Shown in pieces: positions 60,882 through 64,000 of a stretch of 64,000 bases of DNA. Location of the stretch: positions 2,604,001 to 2,668,000 of the forward strand of contig NZ_CP007139.1 in the NCBI RefSeq assembly GCF_000724625.1. Reading direction: 5' to 3'. The DNA comes from Fimbriimonas ginsengisoli Gsoil 348 (GTDB lineage Bacteria > Armatimonadota > Fimbriimonadia > Fimbriimonadales > Fimbriimonadaceae). A program made the position numbers and the translations under genes. The first letter of the stretch is position 1; every line of letters starts with the position of its first letter. The notes below the pieces were generated by a model. That model was not told the origin of the DNA. It saw nothing but the letters and a program-made list of their open reading frames with translations, and made no database searches.

Positions 60882-62493
60882 GCGTCGGCCGCTTTACTTC
60901 ACTTCCGACTTCTTGATCGAACTCGACCGTGAAGTCAAGCAATCGGGAGGATACGCCCCTGGGCAAGCCCGTATGAAGCGAGCTTTAAACGTCCTATTAG
61001 GGAGCGTGGTGAAGGCCGACAACTACGGCATCTTCTTTGGTGAGAGCGTCGTTCGGTACATCTACGGTTGGAGCGAGAAGTCCAAGCGACCATCTGCAAA
61101 AAAGCTAGCTACGGAGCTTCAGGAGAAACTAGGCTTCCAGTTCAGCGTTGTTCCGAGCCGATTGGCAGATCCTGAAAAGGGGATCCCTGGCCGGGCCACG
61201 GAACTCGTCATTGTCAGCCGCCCTGAATGGCTGGAAAAGATCGAGTACGAGGATCTCAAGAGTCAGGACGACTTGTTCGACTATGCCACCGGGCAGCGAC
61301 TGGACAGGGATGCGCTTAGGTCAGATCTTCTCAAGGCTGCCAGAGAAAGAACGAATCCGAACGCGCGTGACGAGATACAGCGTCAGATCGAACTCCTCAA
61401 CCGGCAGCCACTGGAAGAGTTTCTCCCTTTGCTTCGCGGGATGCCTGAGGCCGTTAAAGCGGTCGCAGCGATTAAGAATCCAGAGGGGCGAAGAGCGGCA
61501 GTCATTCGACTCCGCGGGACGAGATCGTACCCCCAGCCATTCTACTTCGCAGCACACAACAGCGACCGCGCTTACGCTATTGGAGAAAATCTCCTGTACC
61601 TGCACGAGCCGGTTCGGCGTTGCCTGGTAGATGCACATCCCGAGTTGGCCGAGTACGACATCCCAAAGGCGCAACTACGCATCGCAGCCACCGCGTTGGA
61701 CCTTCAACTGCTTCGGGAGGCCCTGGAGACGAGTGTGGACTTCTGGGAGGACACTTTTACGTCGAAGCTCGGCGGCGATGGTTACGACGCTAAGCGTCTT
61801 GCGAAGTCATCGTCATACGGACCGCTTTACGGCTCCAGCATGACCCAGACGAGGTTTCGGTTGATCTATGGGGAGGACGCTGCGAGGAAGAGGAAGAGGG
61901 GAGAACCTCTACGTCGGCAAATCGATCCAGCGGCGGCTGATGCCGTCCTGAAAAGCGAGGTGCTTCAAGAGCTGTTCCAGGCATCAAAGGAAGCAATTGA
62001 CAGTCTTAGGAGCGGGGGCCACATTATGAACGGCTGGGACGAGCCGGTCGGTATCGACCTATCACAGGGCCGGCATGCGGCGCAGGCCCGCTCAAGGCTA
62101 GCCGCAGCCTTTCAAAGTTACGAGGTCCGTGCATTGTTGGCTGCGGGGCAGTTCGCTAAGCTCTGGCTTCATGACGGCCTCTGGTGCGGCCCGGAGCACC
62201 GGGAACTCGTCGAGGAGTTGGTAGAGGATGAGTGCAAGAGGATGAACTTGCCTGAGATTCGAGGCGGCGGTGCCTCCGCACTCGTCGCTCTCCCCGAACC
62301 TGAGGGTCTAAACAGTGCTCCCGTGCCGGGCCCCCTGTTTAGACCCCCACATTTTGGGGTGAGTGACAAATGTGGGGGTCTAAATAGGTCCGTGGAAAGC
62401 GATGAGGGTGCAGCTCCTTCGCAAATCGAACGGTTCGAACACCTTTGGGCTGAGCTCTGGGGGGCGCAACACGGGGAGCCTGTGTGTGCATGA
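60874..62493 (+). CDS. Divergent family A DNA polymerase-like protein, no exonuclease domain
   Basis: In the 539-aa protein the three polymerase motifs sit with canonical spacing. Motif A: Asp262 ... Gln267-Leu-Arg269 in YDIPKAQLRIAA (Pol I reads DYSQIELR). Motif B/O-helix: Lys307, Lys311, Tyr315-Gly316, Tyr319-Gly320 in KRLAKSSSYGPLYG (Pol I R754, K758, F762-G763, Y766-G767). Motif C: His433-Asp434 in LWLHDGLW, where Pol I has HDE, so the Glu is replaced by Gly435. The ~260 residues before motif A are enough only for a thumb. Tyr at the 762 position is as in T7 polymerase. It is likely a plasmid/phage replicase or repair polymerase. Inverted repeats lie in its 3' part. Confidence 0.72.
   Translation: MLKRRPLYFTSDFLIELDREVKQSGGYAPGQARMKRALNVLLGSVVKADNYGIFFGESVVRYIYGWSEKSKRPSAKKLATELQEKLGFQFSVVPSRLADPEKGIPGRATELVIVSRPEWLEKIEYEDLKSQDDLFDYATGQRLDRDALRSDLLKAARERTNPNARDEIQRQIELLNRQPLEEFLPLLRGMPEAVKAVAAIKNPEGRRAAVIRLRGTRSYPQPFYFAAHNSDRAYAIGENLLYLHEPVRRCLVDAHPELAEYDIPKAQLRIAATALDLQLLREALETSVDFWEDTFTSKLGGDGYDAKRLAKSSSYGPLYGSSMTQTRFRLIYGEDAARKRKRGEPLRRQIDPAAADAVLKSEVLQELFQASKEAIDSLRSGGHIMNGWDEPVGIDLSQGRHAAQARSRLAAAFQSYEVRALLAAGQFAKLWLHDGLWCGPEHRELVEELVEDECKRMNLPEIRGGGASALVALPEPEGLNSAPVPGPLFRPPHFGVSDKCGGLNRSVESDEGAAPSQIERFEHLWAELWGAQHGEPVCA
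62304..62384. repeat. GGGTCTAAA inverted-repeat cluster inside the polymerase gene
   Basis: Three copies: gggtctaaaca (62304-62314), its exact inverse tgtttagaccc (62336-62346), and a third at 62376-62384. The last two are part of a perfect 17-bp inverted repeat, tttagacccccacattt (62338-62354) and 62368-62384. They fall in the coding sequence after motif C. They could be an origin/iteron region or an inserted palindromic element. Confidence 0.7.
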
Positions 62494-62731
62494 ACGCGGG
62501 TGCTGATTCTTTCGTTTACGTTATGCCGCCGCCTTGGGGAGGAGCAATACTCAATATTGTCGCTCAGGGGGGGACTGTGCTGATTCGCGGCTTCGGCTCG
62601 AAGACTTCGAGAACGAAATTCTCTAGGAGTATCCACAGCTGATGACCATGTGGACAGCCGCCGGGGGTCTCGCAAAGCTAGCTTCTTTCCGCTCCCTATC
62701 CGTAGGGGGGTATGTGAGTTTGCCTTGTAAG
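62494..62731. other. Gap after the polymerase gene with DnaA-box-like sequence
   Basis: About 240 bases between convergent genes. GTATCCACA at 62629-62637 differs by one base from the DnaA-box TTATCCACA, and TGTGGAC follows 10 bases later in the opposite sense. Close to a polymerase gene this could belong to a replication origin, but one box is weak evidence. Confidence 0.35.
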
Positions 62732-64000
62732 TCAAGCACGGGGAGGTCGGCCAGTGCTCCTTCCAGAGTTGTGCTCGGGCCCTGCCAAGTTCAGGGTGAT
62801 TTCGTTGAGCCGGTTTACTGACTCTTGGCGGGAGAGCGAATCGAATCGGCCTCGCCATGCGGACTCGCCCTCTGCTCGGTAGAGCCACTCACCTTGCGGT
62901 CTTAGCTTACGTCGAATCCTCCCGATGCGGCCAAGCGTAGCCTCCCCTTGCATCGCCCAGACTCCAAGCTCTTCGGGATCTTCCTTAGCGATATCGGTGA
63001 CGACTTCCAAGCAGAACCGAACTCCACCAACCTTGACCTCCATCTTCGGGTCGAAGCGCCGGAACGGATAGGGCAGGAATGGGTCCTTCTTCCCCACCTT
63101 TCCTAGGGTTCGTTCGTTGCGACGTGTCGGCTTCTTGGGCTGCAGCCCGACTAGCTCTGCCGTTTTACGAAGACCGCCAAGTGCCGTGACTGCCCTCGCC
63201 AGGTCATGTCGTTCCAGCTCAACGAGCTCGTCTCGGTCCGGGAGAATCTTCGGGTGGCCGTTCAGATACGCGAGCCTCTTCATCTCCCTCTTAAGTGAAG
63301 GATTGTCTACCCAGTATCCGGCTCGGAGCCAACGGTGTGTCGCCTTGGCCGCATGGTAATAGCCTCCGTGGTGATTCTCTATGGCTTTGTGAAGGTCCGG
63401 CCGCTTTGCTTTCCGGAGTTCTCGCTCCGTCGGCATCGCTCCGTAGGGCAGGTCGGGAAGACCGATCCACCCTGCATCGGCATCGGCCTCGTCGGGCTCC
63501 CAATCGAGGACCTTCAGTTCCCACTCCATATTGGTCGGCTCCTTCAGATATGCCACTTGGATAGGGAGCTCGAGGAGGGCTGCTGTAGCCGCATATCCGC
63601 CTCGCGCTAGGAACGCTTCGGCAAGTAACCTATGCTTATCTTGCAGCTGAGCAAAGGTTGGAAGGTACTTAATGCGGAGGCGCTTTGCCCATATCTCGGC
63701 CTCGACGCGCAGATTATCCAGCGAGTCAAAGTAACTTAATTCAACCTTGCGGCCATAGGTTCGCGTTGGGGGGAACACAGAGCAGATCCCTCCAACACGC
63801 AATAGGCCATTGTAGAGTTCTTGGTGCGACGCAAGATCAGCATAAGAAGGAATTGGAGGCTCTTTATCTTCTTCATCTGCCCCATCGTCCGGTGACCCTT
63901 GTTCCTCTGCCTGTGTTTCCTCTTCGGTCGGCTCGGCCCCCTCCGCGCTCATGAAGAGCCGTTCAATCTCATCCTCCAAGTTCTGTGGCTGATCGTAGTA
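62732..64000 (-). CDS. Unknown protein with repeated DL..AI..HGG helical motifs (partial, 5' end may lie outside window)
   Basis: The frame is open to the window edge; a TTG at 63979 is the first possible start, but the gene may begin further upstream. At least 415 residues are visible. After an acidic N-terminal region, a motif of the form P-x4-L...L..A...HGG...AA..L recurs: FLARGGYAATAALLEL, DLHKAIENHHGGYYHAAKA, and DLARAVTALGGLRKTAELVGL. The C-terminal part (about 315-415) is basic. I do not recognise a family. It faces the polymerase gene and may be part of the same element. Confidence 0.6.
   Translation of the reverse strand, partial: YYDQPQNLEDEIERLFMSAEGAEPTEEETQAEEQGSPDDGADEEDKEPPIPSYADLASHQELYNGLLRVGGICSVFPPTRTYGRKVELSYFDSLDNLRVEAEIWAKRLRIKYLPTFAQLQDKHRLLAEAFLARGGYAATAALLELPIQVAYLKEPTNMEWELKVLDWEPDEADADAGWIGLPDLPYGAMPTERELRKAKRPDLHKAIENHHGGYYHAAKATHRWLRAGYWVDNPSLKREMKRLAYLNGHPKILPDRDELVELERHDLARAVTALGGLRKTAELVGLQPKKPTRRNERTLGKVGKKDPFLPYPFRRFDPKMEVKVGGVRFCLEVVTDIAKEDPEELGVWAMQGEATLGRIGRIRRKLRPQGEWLYRAEGESAWRGRFDSLSRQESVNRLNEITLNLAGPEHNSGRSTGRPPRA

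Noticed and set aside
1-64000. CRISPR array
   Set aside because: No regularly spaced direct repeats with unique spacers were seen on either strand.
43561-64000. Integrase or transposase gene for the island
   Set aside because: None of the supported genes shows tyrosine/serine recombinase or transposase motifs; the recombinase, if any, is outside the window.

Overview
The window looks like a GC-rich chromosomal segment of an Armatimonadota-type bacterium, probably close to Fimbriimonas. This placement is an inference from three things: the prepilin leader style of the protein at 41225-42151 (FTLIELLVVIAIIAILAAI), the glycine-rich pilus genes, and the overall gene mix. No rRNA is present to confirm it. 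Genes are tightly packed, with many ATGA or GTGA overlaps. Several single genes have a -10 box only 6-11 bases before the start codon, which suggests leaderless mRNAs.

Bases 1-3400 hold the end of a type IV pilus assembly operon (glycine-rich tail, PilP-like lipoprotein, STN-domain protein, secretin). It is followed by a translationally coupled housekeeping operon at 3519-9007: aroK, aroB, a small membrane protein, a PASTA (pseudo)kinase, rpe, a second small membrane protein and ribD. Bases 9065-31820 hold metabolic and envelope genes: a GH31 alpha-xylosidase, a truncated globin fused to ankyrin repeats, a large BTAD/NB-ARC/TPR regulator, a tandem pair of secreted paralogues, a VOC dioxygenase, a TPM-domain protein, two linked amidohydrolases, pdxT, arginase, an arabinose-5-phosphate isomerase, an M1-like peptidase and a zinc alcohol dehydrogenase. 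Bases 31850-43331 carry rpsR, lipoproteins, a TPR protein, a cluster of two halogenase-like flavoenzymes around a TPR-sulfotransferase, and a GntR/LacI-type regulator with a pseudopilin and a small lipoprotein. At least three kinds of palindromic repeat lie in this chromosomal part.

At about 43560 the 5' half of a tRNA-Pro(GGG) gene breaks off, and a lower-GC accessory region begins that runs to the window end. Its first part is a DISARM-type anti-phage cassette (drmE, drmA, drmB, drmC) with no methyltransferase visible. Convergent to it is a two-gene unit: an ArdC-like antirestriction protein and a GNAT-ABC ATPase fusion. Next come a PD-(D/E)XK endonuclease, a zinc-ribbon membrane protein with an FHA/zinc-finger/glycine-zipper protein, an XRE regulator, and a compact replication-like module: a small HTH protein, a protein with ExoX-C-like motifs, and a divergent, exonuclease-less family A DNA polymerase. 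Last is a partial protein with repeated DL..AI..HGG motifs. The accessory region is best read as an integrated plasmid, phage or ICE-like element carrying defence and counter-defence genes.

The most interesting items are the methyltransferase-less DISARM locus with its ArdC plus GNAT-ABC neighbour, the minimal family A polymerase with an inverted-repeat cluster inside its 3' end, and the globin-ankyrin fusion.
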